The notes below the pieces were generated by a model that had not been told where the DNA came from, made no database searches, and saw nothing but the letters and a program-made list of their open reading frames with translations. From VRUE01 sp963697805 (GTDB lineage: Bacteria; Actinomycetota; Thermoleophilia; Solirubrobacterales; 70-9), in contig CAVOPB010000003.1 in the NCBI GenBank assembly GCA_963697805.1, positions 186,001 through 250,000 on the forward strand: a stretch of 64,000 nucleotides of DNA, written 5' to 3'. The translations under genes were made by a program, and so were the position numbers. The number at the start of each line of letters is the position of its first letter. The stretch's first letter is position 1. This document shows positions 26,847-37,596 of the stretch, piece by piece.

Positions 26847-29800
26847 GTGAGGGATGCGGAATCGCGGTTCGCGGATTCGACTCATCGTGCCGGCGTTCGC
26901 CGGACCCTGAAGGTCGGAGCATCCTCGAGGCGCGCCGCATCAACCGGCAGTGACGGGAGTAGTGCGCCCTCTGGCCGGATCCTCCCCGGTGTCCTGGTTG
27001 CCCTCCTCAGCCTCCTGATCCTCGCCCTTGGCGCGAGCTCCGCCTCGGCGGCCCTTCGGCACTCGGTCTATACCAATCAGTTCGGCCCCGACGGGACTAA
27101 CGGCACCAGCTTCTCCGAATTCAGGAGTATCGGATTCTCGCAAGCGAGCAAACGCGTCGTCGCCTCGACTGGTTCCAACGTTTACAGCTTCACCGTCAAC
27201 TCACCGGGAAGCTACACGCCGATTGCCGGGTTCCCCTTTCCAACGTCAATGGGGGGCGACGGAGACCTCGCGGTGGACGGGGGAGCGGGCGCCAGCGCCG
27301 GCAATATCTACACCACCCCTGACGGCGGTCATTACAACGCCTGGACCCCGTCGGGCGAAGAAGCGGGCGAATTCAACGTCGGCGGCGAGGTTTGCGGAGT
27401 TGCGGTCGACAACGCCGGCAATGTCTGGACCGGGAACTGGAGTAACAACCGGATAGAAGAGTTCCCGCCCGGGGGAGCGGAAACCCCGTCCACAACGATC
27501 TCCACGAACAGCATCGGCCGCGTCTGCAAGCTGACGGTTGATCCGATTACCCAGGACGTCTACGCCATTGTCTGGTCCAACGGGCCGATCTACAGGTACA
27601 CGGCGTCCAGCGGCTACACGGAAGTCGAACAAATCCGGGAAAACGTTGCCCGAGCAGACGTGAATGGCGCCAAGCACGTCCTCTACGTATCCAATGGTGG
27701 CAACAAGATCTACGCGATCGATACGAATACCGGCACGGTTCTTGAAGAAATTGAACCGGGCGGGAGTTACACCGGGATTGCGGTCGACGAATCCAACGAC
27801 ACGCTCTACGGCCTCAGCTATGACGTGGGGAAGATCCGTGAAATTCCTCTGGCCCTCGTTCCGAAAGCGGTGACGGGGGAACCGAGCGGAAACAGGAAAG
27901 TGAGCGGCATCGTCGCCCCTGACGGAGCCGGAAACATCACCGAATGCAAATTCGAATGGGGAAGCGGTGTCGGAAACTACGAGAAACCGGCGGTGCCCTG
28001 CGAACAGGCCCTGCCGATCACCTCCGAAACCGCGGTGTCGGCGACCCTCCCCACCGGGGAAGCGCTCTCCGAGCAGGAATACCACTACCGGGTACGGGCG
28101 GGAACCGCCACGCCGGGCGGGGTGAACTTCGGCACCGATGAAGTGATCACACCCCACAACGTCCTGGGCCTGAGGACGGAAGCCGCGACCGCAATTACAC
28201 GAACCACAGCGACCCTCCATGGCTCGTTCGAAGGAAACACCGAATCGACCGAATACAAATTTGAATGGGGCGAAGGAAAAATCGGCGAAGGGCCTCTGAG
28301 CTCGAACAGCGGATTCCTTCCTGCCGGCAGCCCTGGCAGCGGCGTTGTCACTCCGCTCAGCTTCCCGGCCCCCGCGCTCATCGCTGGGACGACGTACCAC
28401 TTCCGTGTGATCGCCAAGAACGGAATCGGCACGAGCACCGCCTTTGAAAAGGAATTCACCACGCTTCCCGCCGTCTCCAACGTCACTACGGAAGGCGCCA
28501 CCGGGGTCACCGTGACCTCCGCGATCCTGCACGGGTCCTTCGACATCGATGCCGAAGGCGGGGACACCCACTATTACTTCCAGTACGGCGCCGGCACCTC
28601 ATATGGATCCGTCATCCCAATTGGCTCGCCACCTGGTGCAGACGCCGGATCCACAGTCGGTCACCCGTTGGTACAGCAGACGATTGAAGTCAGTTCCGGC
28701 CTGATCGTTCATTTCCGTGTGGTCGCCAGCAACTCCTTCGGCACGACCTTCGGTGAAGACAAGAGTTTCAAAGCGCCGAGCAAGCCGTCTATTCCCTCCG
28801 CCACCTCGGCAGGAGTGACCGCGTCAACCGCTGACCTGATCGCGAAGATCAATCCCAACGGAGACGCAACGACATATCGATTCGAATACGGGACGTCGCC
28901 CCAATACGACCACACCGCGCCGATCCCGGACGAATCCATTGGCAACGGCGAAGCGCCGGTAGAAGTGTCCCAGCACATCGAAGGCCTGGAAATTGGCGCG
29001 ACCTACCATTTCCGGGTAGTTGCTGAAAACCAGTGGGGGGAAGCTGTGAGTGGCGATCAGACCTTCGCCTTCTTCACCGCCAATTGCCCAAATGCCCACC
29101 TGCGTCAGGAGACCGGTGCCGCGTATCTGCCGGACTGCCGTGCCTATGAGCTCGTCTCACCCGAAGCCGCCGGCGCGGTCCAGCTGTTCCCCGGTCAGGG
29201 CCTCGGGCCGATCGTCAACGAATTCATTGCCCACCCACTACCGTCGAACACCGGTTTGGCTAGCTCCCCATCCCGCTTTGCCTTCTGGGGGGGGATCGGT
29301 CAGATCGGCGGAACCAACCCGCCGAACATCACCCAGGATCTGTACGTCTCAACCCGGACCTCGAACGGATGGAATACTCATTACCCCGGCCTCTCGGGCG
29401 GCACCTCGTTCGCCTCGGGCGGGACCCATTGCGGCGCGTCCATGTCTCTGTGTGAAAACTACGACGTCGAAGATCCGCTCCGCCTAGACCCTGCAGACAC
29501 CGGCTCCAACGCGCCATACGTTTTCGACTCGAACCAGAACAGCGTCAGCACCGGCCGCTTCCCGACGATGGTCGAAGAAGTCCCCGGCGGCGAAGAATTC
29601 ACCGGCCGGGGCCTGGCGTCCGCCGACTACTCGCACTTCGCCTTCGGCACCAACGACGTTGCCTTCGCACCCGGAGGGCTGACATCTGCTCCGGGCTCGG
29701 CCTACGACAACGATGTCGCGGCGAACACCGCGACGATCATTTCCAAACTGCCTGGTGGCGGGAACATCCCGCAGGATCCTCTGGGGTGCATCAACGAAAG

Positions 29801-31178
29801 CGGAAAGCAGCGGCAGTGCAAAGACGAGTTCGTGAGGGTCCAGGCACTGTCCACAGACGGCTCCCACGTCCTGATGTCGACGTGGGCCAAACCGACGTCC
29901 GGTGAATTCCCGAGCAAAAATGAAGAAACGGGAGTGTCCGACACCTTCATCCACAGGGACCTGCATCTCTACATGCACACGCCGACCCTCAACTACGATG
30001 TCACTGGAGGTCACCGAGCTCACTTTGTCTCGATGGATCGCGACGGCTCGAGGGTCTACTTCACCTCAGATGAAAAAGTGACTGGGGACGACACCGACGA
30101 AGGCATAGACCTCTACATGTGGGAAGAGCAGTCGGGTCAAGTCACCCGGCTGTCGAAGGGATCCGGTGGATCGGGCAACGGGAACGGCTGCACCGTGACC
30201 TGGGCCCCGAAATGCGGCGTCCAGACGATCGATTCGACGATTGACCGGTTGCAATCCGATGAAGAAGAAGAAATCTATACACCCGACAACTGGACCTCGC
30301 AGACCGGCGAAATCTACTTCTACTCGCCGGAACAGCTCGATGGGAGCAAAGGGTCCGCAAACCAGCGGAACCTTTACCTCTATCGGAACGGCGCTCCTCA
30401 GTACGTCGCCACGCTGACGGCGGCCAAACCGGCAGCGCGGATGCAGGTGGCGCCCGACGGCGCCCACATGGCGTTTGTAACCGCGACACAGGTCACCGCA
30501 TACGAAAGTGCCGGCAGCAGGCAGATGTACCTCTATGAACCGGGCAAACCGGAAAAGGAACAGATGACGTGCGTGTCCTGCGATCCGACCGGCAACCCGC
30601 CTGTGGGGAGCGTGCTTGCGGCTTCGAACGGGTTGTTCATGTCCGACGACGGCAGGACGTTCTTCTCGACCAAGGCGGCCCTGGTGCCGTTCGACTCGAA
30701 CGGCAAAGTCGACGTCTACGAGTACACCGAGGGTCGTCCGCAACTGATCTCCTCCGGCACGTCTAGCACCGACACCTGGGGCGGCGGGCTTCTGATCTAT
30801 CCGGCGATGACGGTTGGCCTGGAGGGAGTGAGCGCCGACGGAGTCGATGTCTATTTCTCGACGTTCGACACTCTCGTGCCGCAGGACCACAATGGTGAAT
30901 TCGTCAAGTTCTATGACGCCCGCACCGGCGGCGGCTTCCCGTTCCAGGCCCCGCCGCCGCCCTGCAAAGCCGCCGACGAGTGCCACGGCGTCGGAAGTGT
31001 CGGGCCCGCCTCGCCGCAGGTCGGCACCGGAGCCCAGCTGGGCAAGACCGGCAATGTCAAATCGACGAAATGCAAGAAGGGCACGGTCAAGAAGAGCGGC
31101 AAGTGCGTGAAGAAGAAGGGCCAGAAGAAGAAGAAGAAGCGAGCGCACAAGCGACAGGGGGGCCGGGCCAATGGCTGA
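26847..31178 (+). CDS. B2: exported NHL/FN3-like/PD40-propeller protein
   Basis: 1443 residues with the plan of A2 but four FN3-like repeats. The first ~20 residues (ESRFADSTHRAGVR) match A1, not A2. The signal segment ends SSASA near residue 68. An NHL-like region follows (about 70-345), then FN3-like repeats (about 346-745), CPNAHLRQE and DCRAYELVSPEAAGAVQLFP (about 750-780), a PD40-type propeller, PCKAADECHG, and a Cys/Lys tail (CKKGTVKKSGKCVKKKGQKK...). The GTG start has GGAGAGGAG upstream. Its final Gly/Arg codons form the GGGGGG ribosome site of B3, which it overlaps (ATGGCTGA). Surface role inferred; no enzyme motif seen. Confidence 0.87.
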   Translation: MRDAESRFADSTHRAGVRRTLKVGASSRRAASTGSDGSSAPSGRILPGVLVALLSLLILALGASSASAALRHSVYTNQFGPDGTNGTSFSEFRSIGFSQASKRVVASTGSNVYSFTVNSPGSYTPIAGFPFPTSMGGDGDLAVDGGAGASAGNIYTTPDGGHYNAWTPSGEEAGEFNVGGEVCGVAVDNAGNVWTGNWSNNRIEEFPPGGAETPSTTISTNSIGRVCKLTVDPITQDVYAIVWSNGPIYRYTASSGYTEVEQIRENVARADVNGAKHVLYVSNGGNKIYAIDTNTGTVLEEIEPGGSYTGIAVDESNDTLYGLSYDVGKIREIPLALVPKAVTGEPSGNRKVSGIVAPDGAGNITECKFEWGSGVGNYEKPAVPCEQALPITSETAVSATLPTGEALSEQEYHYRVRAGTATPGGVNFGTDEVITPHNVLGLRTEAATAITRTTATLHGSFEGNTESTEYKFEWGEGKIGEGPLSSNSGFLPAGSPGSGVVTPLSFPAPALIAGTTYHFRVIAKNGIGTSTAFEKEFTTLPAVSNVTTEGATGVTVTSAILHGSFDIDAEGGDTHYYFQYGAGTSYGSVIPIGSPPGADAGSTVGHPLVQQTIEVSSGLIVHFRVVASNSFGTTFGEDKSFKAPSKPSIPSATSAGVTASTADLIAKINPNGDATTYRFEYGTSPQYDHTAPIPDESIGNGEAPVEVSQHIEGLEIGATYHFRVVAENQWGEAVSGDQTFAFFTANCPNAHLRQETGAAYLPDCRAYELVSPEAAGAVQLFPGQGLGPIVNEFIAHPLPSNTGLASSPSRFAFWGGIGQIGGTNPPNITQDLYVSTRTSNGWNTHYPGLSGGTSFASGGTHCGASMSLCENYDVEDPLRLDPADTGSNAPYVFDSNQNSVSTGRFPTMVEEVPGGEEFTGRGLASADYSHFAFGTNDVAFAPGGLTSAPGSAYDNDVAANTATIISKLPGGGNIPQDPLGCINESGKQRQCKDEFVRVQALSTDGSHVLMSTWAKPTSGEFPSKNEETGVSDTFIHRDLHLYMHTPTLNYDVTGGHRAHFVSMDRDGSRVYFTSDEKVTGDDTDEGIDLYMWEEQSGQVTRLSKGSGGSGNGNGCTVTWAPKCGVQTIDSTIDRLQSDEEEEIYTPDNWTSQTGEIYFYSPEQLDGSKGSANQRNLYLYRNGAPQYVATLTAAKPAARMQVAPDGAHMAFVTATQVTAYESAGSRQMYLYEPGKPEKEQMTCVSCDPTGNPPVGSVLAASNGLFMSDDGRTFFSTKAALVPFDSNGKVDVYEYTEGRPQLISSGTSSTDTWGGGLLIYPAMTVGLEGVSADGVDVYFSTFDTLVPQDHNGEFVKFYDARTGGGFPFQAPPPPCKAADECHGVGSVGPASPQVGTGAQLGKTGNVKSTKCKKGTVKKSGKCVKKKGQKKKKKRAHKRQGGRANG

Positions 31179-33975
31179 GCGAGCACTGACGAGCGAGGGT
31201 CGGAAGATGCGCAAGGTCACCCGCGCAAGGATCGCACTGTCCATCCTTGCCTTGGTCGTGGCCGGAGCCTTCGGCGCGCTGCTACCGGGAGCCGCCCAGG
31301 CCGGCAACGAAATCAAAAAATTCGAAGCGTTCCCGACGACCGCCCAGGCTGGCGGTCACCCGGACATCGTGACCGCAGTTGCATTCGGTAATCGTCTCAA
31401 CAACAACCCTGGCGGCCCCTGCAACTGCTCCGACGGACGGGCCATTACCGTTCACCTGCCCACAGGCGTGATCGGCAACCCGAGCGCGATCCCGACCTGC
31501 TCCCTGGCCGAGTTCAGCCAGGCCGAATGCCCGGTCGAGTCTCAAATTGGATACGTCTACCTCTTGATCGCCGAAGCGATCGCGATCAAAAACCCGGCGT
31601 ACAACATGGAACCGAGGCCTGACGAACCCGGGTTGATTGGTTTTGTGATCCCGATCATCGACGGGCCTGGGTTCATCGAAATAGCGGCCCGGACCGGCAG
31701 CGACTACGGACTTGACACCTTCTCCAGCGGCTTCCAGCACCTGCTGCCGGCCGATACGATCCACGTCAAGCTCTGGGGCACGCCGGCCTCCAAATCACAC
31801 GATCCCCAGCGCTTCCCCTTCGGCTGGGGCCAAGATACCGGCGATCTCTGCGCCAACCTCCCGGATCCAGACGCACCCTGCAATGGCTCGACACCGGTCG
31901 CCTCGGATGCGCCGGCAATTCCGTTCCTGCAGAACCCGACCACCTGCGGCGTCGAACTGACTGCCTCGGTCGACGTCCTCTCTTATGACGGCGATACGAC
32001 ACACGCAGAGACGCCCTGGCCGGCGACAACAGGTTGCGAGCAGCTGGCGTTCAACCCTGCTCTGACAGCGCAACCCACAACAACCCAGGCCGATACTCCG
32101 ACTGGCCTCGACGTGAACCTGCGCGCGCCGCAGACTCTGAGCGAAAAAGTTCCGTCGGCATCCGAGCTCAAGGGAACCATTGTCACCCTCCCCGAGGGCT
32201 TCTCGATCAACCCGAATGCTGCGGACGGCAAGACCTTCTGTAGCGACGACCAGGCCAACTTCGGCACGACACAGGAAGCGGAATGCCCGGAGATCTCGAA
32301 GATCGGCACGATCGAGATCGACAGCTCCGCCCTGCCGGCCGAACTGCCAGGAGCGATCTACATCGGTGAACCCCAGCCCGGCAACAAGTATCGGATCTTC
32401 ATCACCGGCGACGATTTCGGGACCCACATCAAGCTACCCGGCTCGATCCGCCTGGATCCGCAGACCGGTCGCATGGTGGTTTCGTTCGAAGACCTGCCGC
32501 AGACGCCGCTGGAGGGGTTCAACTTCCACTTCTTCGGCTCCGACAGGGGTCTGATGGCGACGCCGACCCATTGCGGCAGCTACGAAGTGAAGGCCGAATT
32601 CGAACCATGGGACAACGCCCTGTCGAATCAGTCCTCGCTGAGCTCCTTCACGATCGACTCCGGCCCGAACGGGACTCCCTGTCCGGGCGCGGTCCGCCCC
32701 TTCAATCCGACGATGGTCGCCGGCAATTCCGACAACACCGCCGGCGTCTACTCGAACCTGCTGTTGCGGGCAAACCGTGTCGACGGTGACCAGAACATGG
32801 TCCACATCAACACGGTCACGCCACCTGGCTTCTCGGCCAAGATCGCCGGGATCCCGTACTGCCCGGAGTCGGCGATCCAGCTCCTCCAGTCGCCTGGTTA
32901 CTCGGGCGTCACCGAGCTCGCGAACCCCGCCTGTCCGGCCGCGAGCCAGGTCGGCACAATGTTCTCCGGGACGGGGGCGGGAGTACACCCGCTGAACTCG
33001 CCTGGGGCGATTTACCTCGCCGGGCCGTACAAAGGGGCCCCGCTCTCGCTGATGTTCGTCGTCCCGGCGGTATCGGGGCCGTATGACCTCGGCAACGTCG
33101 CGGTCCGCTCGAAGGTCCTCGTCGACCCCGAAACGGCGCAGATCACGACGCAGTCGGACCGGATCCCGGAGATCCTCGACGGGATCCCACTGCGGATCAA
33201 ATACCTCCATTTCGACTTCAACCGGTCGGGCTTCACGCTGAACCCGACCAACTGCGACCCGTTCCAGGTCAATGGCCAGATCGTCGGCGACCAGGGATCG
33301 ATCGCCGAACCAAGCGCCCTGTACCAGGTCGCGAACTGCGCCGACCTGAACTTCGCCCCCAAACTCAGCCTGAAGCTGAAGGGCTCGACCAAGCGGCGCG
33401 GGCATCCGGCGCTGCGAGCGACGGTCAACGCCAAGCCCGGCGAAGCGAACATCGCCCGCACCCAGGTCGCGATGCCGAAGACGCTGCTGCTCGACCAGAG
33501 CCACATCGGCACCGTCTGCACCAGAGTCCAGTTCTCGTCGCACTCCTGCCCGGCAGCGTCCGTGTACGGCGAAGCGATGATCCAGACGCCGCTGCTCGAA
33601 AAACCGCTCTCGGGGCCCGTCTACCTCCGCTCGTCGAACAGCAAGCTCCCCGACCTCGTCGCCGATCTCAAGGGCCAGATCGAGATCGCGCTGGCGGGCA
33701 GGATCGACACCGCGAAGGGTGGCGGTCTGCGGGCGACGTTCGCGAAGGTCCCGGATGCCCCGGTGACCAAGTTCGTCCTCAACATGGAAGGCGGCAAGAA
33801 GGGACTCCTGGTCAATAGCGCCAGCCTCTGCGGCCAGACTCAGAAGGCCTCGGTCCAGCTCGGCGGTCAGAACGGCATCAGCTCCAACACCAAGATGAAG
33901 CTGCAGACGGCATGCGGCGGGGGCGCCTCCAAGAAGCACCGAAAGCGAAGTTCCGACAACGGAGAGGGGCGTTAG
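31171..33975 (+). CDS. B3: exported protein with four internal Cys-pair repeats
   Basis: 934 residues, closest to A3. A signal peptide ends near residue 45 (GAAQA), followed by the family motif TTAQAGGHPDIV. Four Cys-pair repeats are visible; 'GTVCTRVQFSSHSCPA' and 'GGKKGLLVNSASLC' in repeat 4 are almost word-for-word those of A3. The C-terminus is basic (KKHRKRSSDNGEGR). The ATG overlaps the B2 stop; an internal ATG at 31207 is an alternative. Confidence 0.82.
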   Translation: MAERALTSEGRKMRKVTRARIALSILALVVAGAFGALLPGAAQAGNEIKKFEAFPTTAQAGGHPDIVTAVAFGNRLNNNPGGPCNCSDGRAITVHLPTGVIGNPSAIPTCSLAEFSQAECPVESQIGYVYLLIAEAIAIKNPAYNMEPRPDEPGLIGFVIPIIDGPGFIEIAARTGSDYGLDTFSSGFQHLLPADTIHVKLWGTPASKSHDPQRFPFGWGQDTGDLCANLPDPDAPCNGSTPVASDAPAIPFLQNPTTCGVELTASVDVLSYDGDTTHAETPWPATTGCEQLAFNPALTAQPTTTQADTPTGLDVNLRAPQTLSEKVPSASELKGTIVTLPEGFSINPNAADGKTFCSDDQANFGTTQEAECPEISKIGTIEIDSSALPAELPGAIYIGEPQPGNKYRIFITGDDFGTHIKLPGSIRLDPQTGRMVVSFEDLPQTPLEGFNFHFFGSDRGLMATPTHCGSYEVKAEFEPWDNALSNQSSLSSFTIDSGPNGTPCPGAVRPFNPTMVAGNSDNTAGVYSNLLLRANRVDGDQNMVHINTVTPPGFSAKIAGIPYCPESAIQLLQSPGYSGVTELANPACPAASQVGTMFSGTGAGVHPLNSPGAIYLAGPYKGAPLSLMFVVPAVSGPYDLGNVAVRSKVLVDPETAQITTQSDRIPEILDGIPLRIKYLHFDFNRSGFTLNPTNCDPFQVNGQIVGDQGSIAEPSALYQVANCADLNFAPKLSLKLKGSTKRRGHPALRATVNAKPGEANIARTQVAMPKTLLLDQSHIGTVCTRVQFSSHSCPAASVYGEAMIQTPLLEKPLSGPVYLRSSNSKLPDLVADLKGQIEIALAGRIDTAKGGGLRATFAKVPDAPVTKFVLNMEGGKKGLLVNSASLCGQTQKASVQLGGQNGISSNTKMKLQTACGGGASKKHRKRSSDNGEGR

Positions 33976-34044
33976 TCGATGAGGACTTCGAGGAGAGAGC
34001 TGAACGCCATGCAGAACAACGACAGCACTGACAGGGGAGGCGTA

Positions 34045-37000
34045 GTGAGTCGCAAGCGCGGAACCAGGATTCTCGCGAGTGCCATCTGCGCCTCGCTCCT
34101 TGCGCTGGCCTTTGCCGGCTCGGCCTCGGCGAAAATCGTCAACCTCCGCCTTTACGAAGGCGTGTTCCCCGCCAGCTCCTTCAACGGGGCAGGCTCGGTC
34201 GGCCCTGCACCCACGCCCTTCGTGTCGGTGCACCAGCTCGCCATCAACCAAGCCGCCAACACCATGGTCGTTGCGAACGAAAACTACCTCTACAAGTTCA
34301 ACTTGTCAGGCACACCAGTCGCCTTTTCTGCGATCGCGCCCAACACTGAGCTTGGGCCAATCAGCCTGAGCTACTGCTGTAGTGACGTGGCGGTCGACAA
34401 CTCCGGCGGCGCAGGAGGGGTCGGCGAAGGCGAACAGGGACGCATCTACGCAGAGTCAGAAGGCGAATCCAAAGTCGTGGCCTGGAAGGCGAACGGCGAA
34501 CCTGTCTCCGGCGGCTTTGCACCCCCCAACGGCGTCAGCGTCGGTGGCGCGTGCGGTATGGACGTCGACTCTGAAGGTGACGTCTGGGTCGGGAGCTACG
34601 TGAACCACGTCCTGACCGAGTTCAACCCGGACGGAACCCCCACTGGCAACACGGTCGATATCGGAAAGGCTGACTGCTCGCTGGCGATCGACAACGACGG
34701 AAACTTCTACATAAGCGAGTACGGCGGCGAAGGAGGTACCTACAAGTTCAGCCCGACAGGCACGAAGCTCGCTCAGCTCGAGCCGGCGGGAGATGAACCT
34801 CGTGACATCGCAATCGACAACAGCGATGGCCATGTCTACACGGTCCACTATGACCACGTCAACGAGTTCAATGAAGCTGGGGAATTTCTCTCCGAGTTCG
34901 GTCGGGAAGGAGGAGGTTACCCCGGCTTTGCCTACTCTGGTGAGGCTATCGGGGTCAACGAAGACAACCACACTGTTTATGTCGGGCACTACCCCGGCTA
35001 CGTCGACGCCTTCGCACAGACAGGTAACATCACCATTCCCGATGTGACCACCGGTGGTGCGAGCGTCACTCCCACCACGGCTACGGTCAAAGGCGAAGTT
35101 AGCCCCGACCTGGCGAACTCCGGGACGCCGGTGACACTCTGCACATTCGAATACGGCACCGAACAGAACAACCTCTCTTCGAGCAAAGCCTGCGATGGCG
35201 CGTCGCCGTTCAACGGCCAGGTTCAAACGACGATCAGCAGCGGGCTCGCGACCGGCACGACCTACTACTATCGGCTCACCGCGGCGAATGAAGCACATCC
35301 AGGTGTGTTTTCCAAGGGATCGGTCCATTCCTTCCAGCCGGCGGGTCCGCCCCAGATAGCCGAAGAAGCCGTTTCCGAAGTCAACACCGATGGCGCCACC
35401 ATCTCAGGGAAGATCACGCCGGGCGGCGGATTGACGACATACCACCTGGAGTACGGCAAAACGACCGCGTATGGCAGCGTGACGCCGGAACCCGACGCTG
35501 AACTCGCTGACAACCTGACGCCGGAACACGTGACGAACGCGATAGCGGGGCTCACATCTGGCACGACATACCACTATCGATTCGTCGCGACGAATCCCAG
35601 CGGGACAACTCTGGGCGCCGATCAGGAATTCACGACCTTTGCGAGCCCGGCGGTTGGGCCGGACTCATGCGAAAACGCCCAGGTGCGCCAGCAGACAGGA
35701 GCGGCGCAGCTGCTCGACTGCCGCGCCTACGAGCTCGCGTCGGCCGCGGACACCAACGGCTATGACGTCACCTCGACGATCGTTCCGGGGCAGAGCCCAC
35801 TCAATCCACAGCCGTCGGCGGGTGATCGGGTCCTGTACTCACTCCAGTTCGGAACCATCCCCGGGGCCGGTGACCCGACGAACCTCGGGCAGGACCCATA
35901 TGTGGCAATCCGCACTGCGAGCGGCTGGAGTACGAGCTATGTCGGCATCCCGGCCAGCGGCACCCCGTCCACCGCTCCATTCGGATCGCCGCTGGCTGGA
36001 TCGAACAGCGGGCTGAGCGCGTTCGCATTCGGCAACGGCACCCTATGCGACCCCTGCTTCTCGGACGGATCGACGGGGATTCCCGTCCATCGACCGAACG
36101 GCACCCTCGTTCAGGGTCTGAAGGGCTCGATCCCGAAACCGAGCGCCGAACCCGCGGGCTATATCGGCACGTCGCTATCCGCTGACGGCAACCATCTCGT
36201 TTTCGGGTCCAAATCGAAACTGGAGAACGCCGCCACCGAAGGCAACCTGACGATCTACGAGCGGGACCTCAATGCGGGCACGACCCAGGTGGTCTCGACC
36301 CTGACGAACGGGTCGACGATGACCGGCACGGTCGCCGGCCTCGACGTCTCCTCGGACGGCAGCAGGGTCCTTGTTGGGAAAGAAGTCAGCACCGACGCCA
36401 AAGGCAACACCTACTACGACCTCTTCATGCACATCGGCAACAGCCCGAACTCGGTTCAGGTTGCCGATACCACCAACGGGGTCCTGTTCAACGGGATGAC
36501 CGCGGACGGGAGCTCGGTCTTCTTCACCACCGCCGACCAGCTCAGCGGGGATACGGACACGAGCGCGGACCTCTACCGCGCCGACGTCACCTCCTCGGGC
36601 GCAACGGTCGCTCGGGTGTCGACGGGGACCTCATCCGGAAACACCGACGTCTGCGACCCGGTCCCGGGCAAAGAAGGCCCGAACTGGAACGTCATTCCCG
36701 GCGGTCCGCAGAATTGCGGCGTCGTGGCACTCGCAGGCGGCGCGGGCGTCTCGTCAGGCGACGGCACGGTGTTCTTCCTCTCGCCCGAGAAACTCGACGG
36801 CTCCGGGACGCTCAACGCCCCGAATCTCTTCGTGGCACGGCCGGGCTCGGCGCCCACCTACGTGACCACGATCGAGCCCGCCGGCGAAATCGTGCTTCAC
36901 GCGGTCAATGACAGTGAGGTCCATCGCTATCAGGACTTCCAGGTGGCGCAGAACGGAGACTTCGCAGTCCTCGCGTCGACTCTGGAACTGACCGGCTTCA

Positions 37001-37596
37001 ACACCTTCAACCACAGCCAGGTCTACCTCTACGACACCGACGGGGGAACGATGGTCTGCGCATCGTGCGCCAGCACGGGAGCCGCTCCCACGGGCGAAGC
37101 GCGGCTCTCATCGGGCCTCAACCTCACCAACAACGGCCGCGTGTTCTTCACCACCGTCGAACCGCTGGTTCTGCGCGACACCAACAATCGCCTCGACGTC
37201 TACGAGTGGAAGGAAGGCGAGTTGCAGCTGGTCTCGACCGGCATCAGCAACTTCGACGCCGGCCTCCTCGGGGTCAGCCCCGACGGCGTCAACGCCTTCT
37301 TCTTCACCCGCGAGACCCTTGCCCCGCAGGACAAGAACGGCGAGACGATGAAGATCTACGACGCCCGCGAAAACGGCGGGTTCCTGCAGATTCCTCCGCT
37401 GCCACTCTGCGCGGCCAAGGACGAGTGCCACGGCCCGGGGACGGTTCCGGCACCGCCGCCTCAGATCGGCACCTTCAAGGGCGAGGGCGGCAACGTCAAG
37501 CGGCTCAAGTGCAAGAAGCCGAAGGTCAAGCGCAACGGCAAGTGCGTGAAGAAGCCTAAGAAGAAGAAGAAGAAGGGGAAGCGGAGCAATGGCTGA
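34045..37596 (+). CDS. B4: exported NHL/FN3-like/PD40-propeller protein
   Basis: 1183 residues. From GTG 34045 there is a clean signal peptide (MSRKRGTRILASAICASLLA, ending SASA). It is followed by an NHL-like propeller (about 30-330), two FN3-like repeats (about 335-530), the CENAQVRQQ and DCRAYELAS linker, and a PD40-type propeller containing 'SVFFTTADQLSGDTDTS'. LCAAKDECHG and a Cys/Lys tail (LKCKKPKVKRNGKCVKKPKK...) close the protein. It corresponds to A4 but lacks A4's inserted NHL block and has an A2-type tail. GGGGAGG lies four bases before the GTG, as in A4; ATG 33979 is an alternative start. Confidence 0.85.
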   Translation: MSRKRGTRILASAICASLLALAFAGSASAKIVNLRLYEGVFPASSFNGAGSVGPAPTPFVSVHQLAINQAANTMVVANENYLYKFNLSGTPVAFSAIAPNTELGPISLSYCCSDVAVDNSGGAGGVGEGEQGRIYAESEGESKVVAWKANGEPVSGGFAPPNGVSVGGACGMDVDSEGDVWVGSYVNHVLTEFNPDGTPTGNTVDIGKADCSLAIDNDGNFYISEYGGEGGTYKFSPTGTKLAQLEPAGDEPRDIAIDNSDGHVYTVHYDHVNEFNEAGEFLSEFGREGGGYPGFAYSGEAIGVNEDNHTVYVGHYPGYVDAFAQTGNITIPDVTTGGASVTPTTATVKGEVSPDLANSGTPVTLCTFEYGTEQNNLSSSKACDGASPFNGQVQTTISSGLATGTTYYYRLTAANEAHPGVFSKGSVHSFQPAGPPQIAEEAVSEVNTDGATISGKITPGGGLTTYHLEYGKTTAYGSVTPEPDAELADNLTPEHVTNAIAGLTSGTTYHYRFVATNPSGTTLGADQEFTTFASPAVGPDSCENAQVRQQTGAAQLLDCRAYELASAADTNGYDVTSTIVPGQSPLNPQPSAGDRVLYSLQFGTIPGAGDPTNLGQDPYVAIRTASGWSTSYVGIPASGTPSTAPFGSPLAGSNSGLSAFAFGNGTLCDPCFSDGSTGIPVHRPNGTLVQGLKGSIPKPSAEPAGYIGTSLSADGNHLVFGSKSKLENAATEGNLTIYERDLNAGTTQVVSTLTNGSTMTGTVAGLDVSSDGSRVLVGKEVSTDAKGNTYYDLFMHIGNSPNSVQVADTTNGVLFNGMTADGSSVFFTTADQLSGDTDTSADLYRADVTSSGATVARVSTGTSSGNTDVCDPVPGKEGPNWNVIPGGPQNCGVVALAGGAGVSSGDGTVFFLSPEKLDGSGTLNAPNLFVARPGSAPTYVTTIEPAGEIVLHAVNDSEVHRYQDFQVAQNGDFAVLASTLELTGFNTFNHSQVYLYDTDGGTMVCASCASTGAAPTGEARLSSGLNLTNNGRVFFTTVEPLVLRDTNNRLDVYEWKEGELQLVSTGISNFDAGLLGVSPDGVNAFFFTRETLAPQDKNGETMKIYDARENGGFLQIPPLPLCAAKDECHGPGTVPAPPPQIGTFKGEGGNVKRLKCKKPKVKRNGKCVKKPKKKKKKGKRSNG

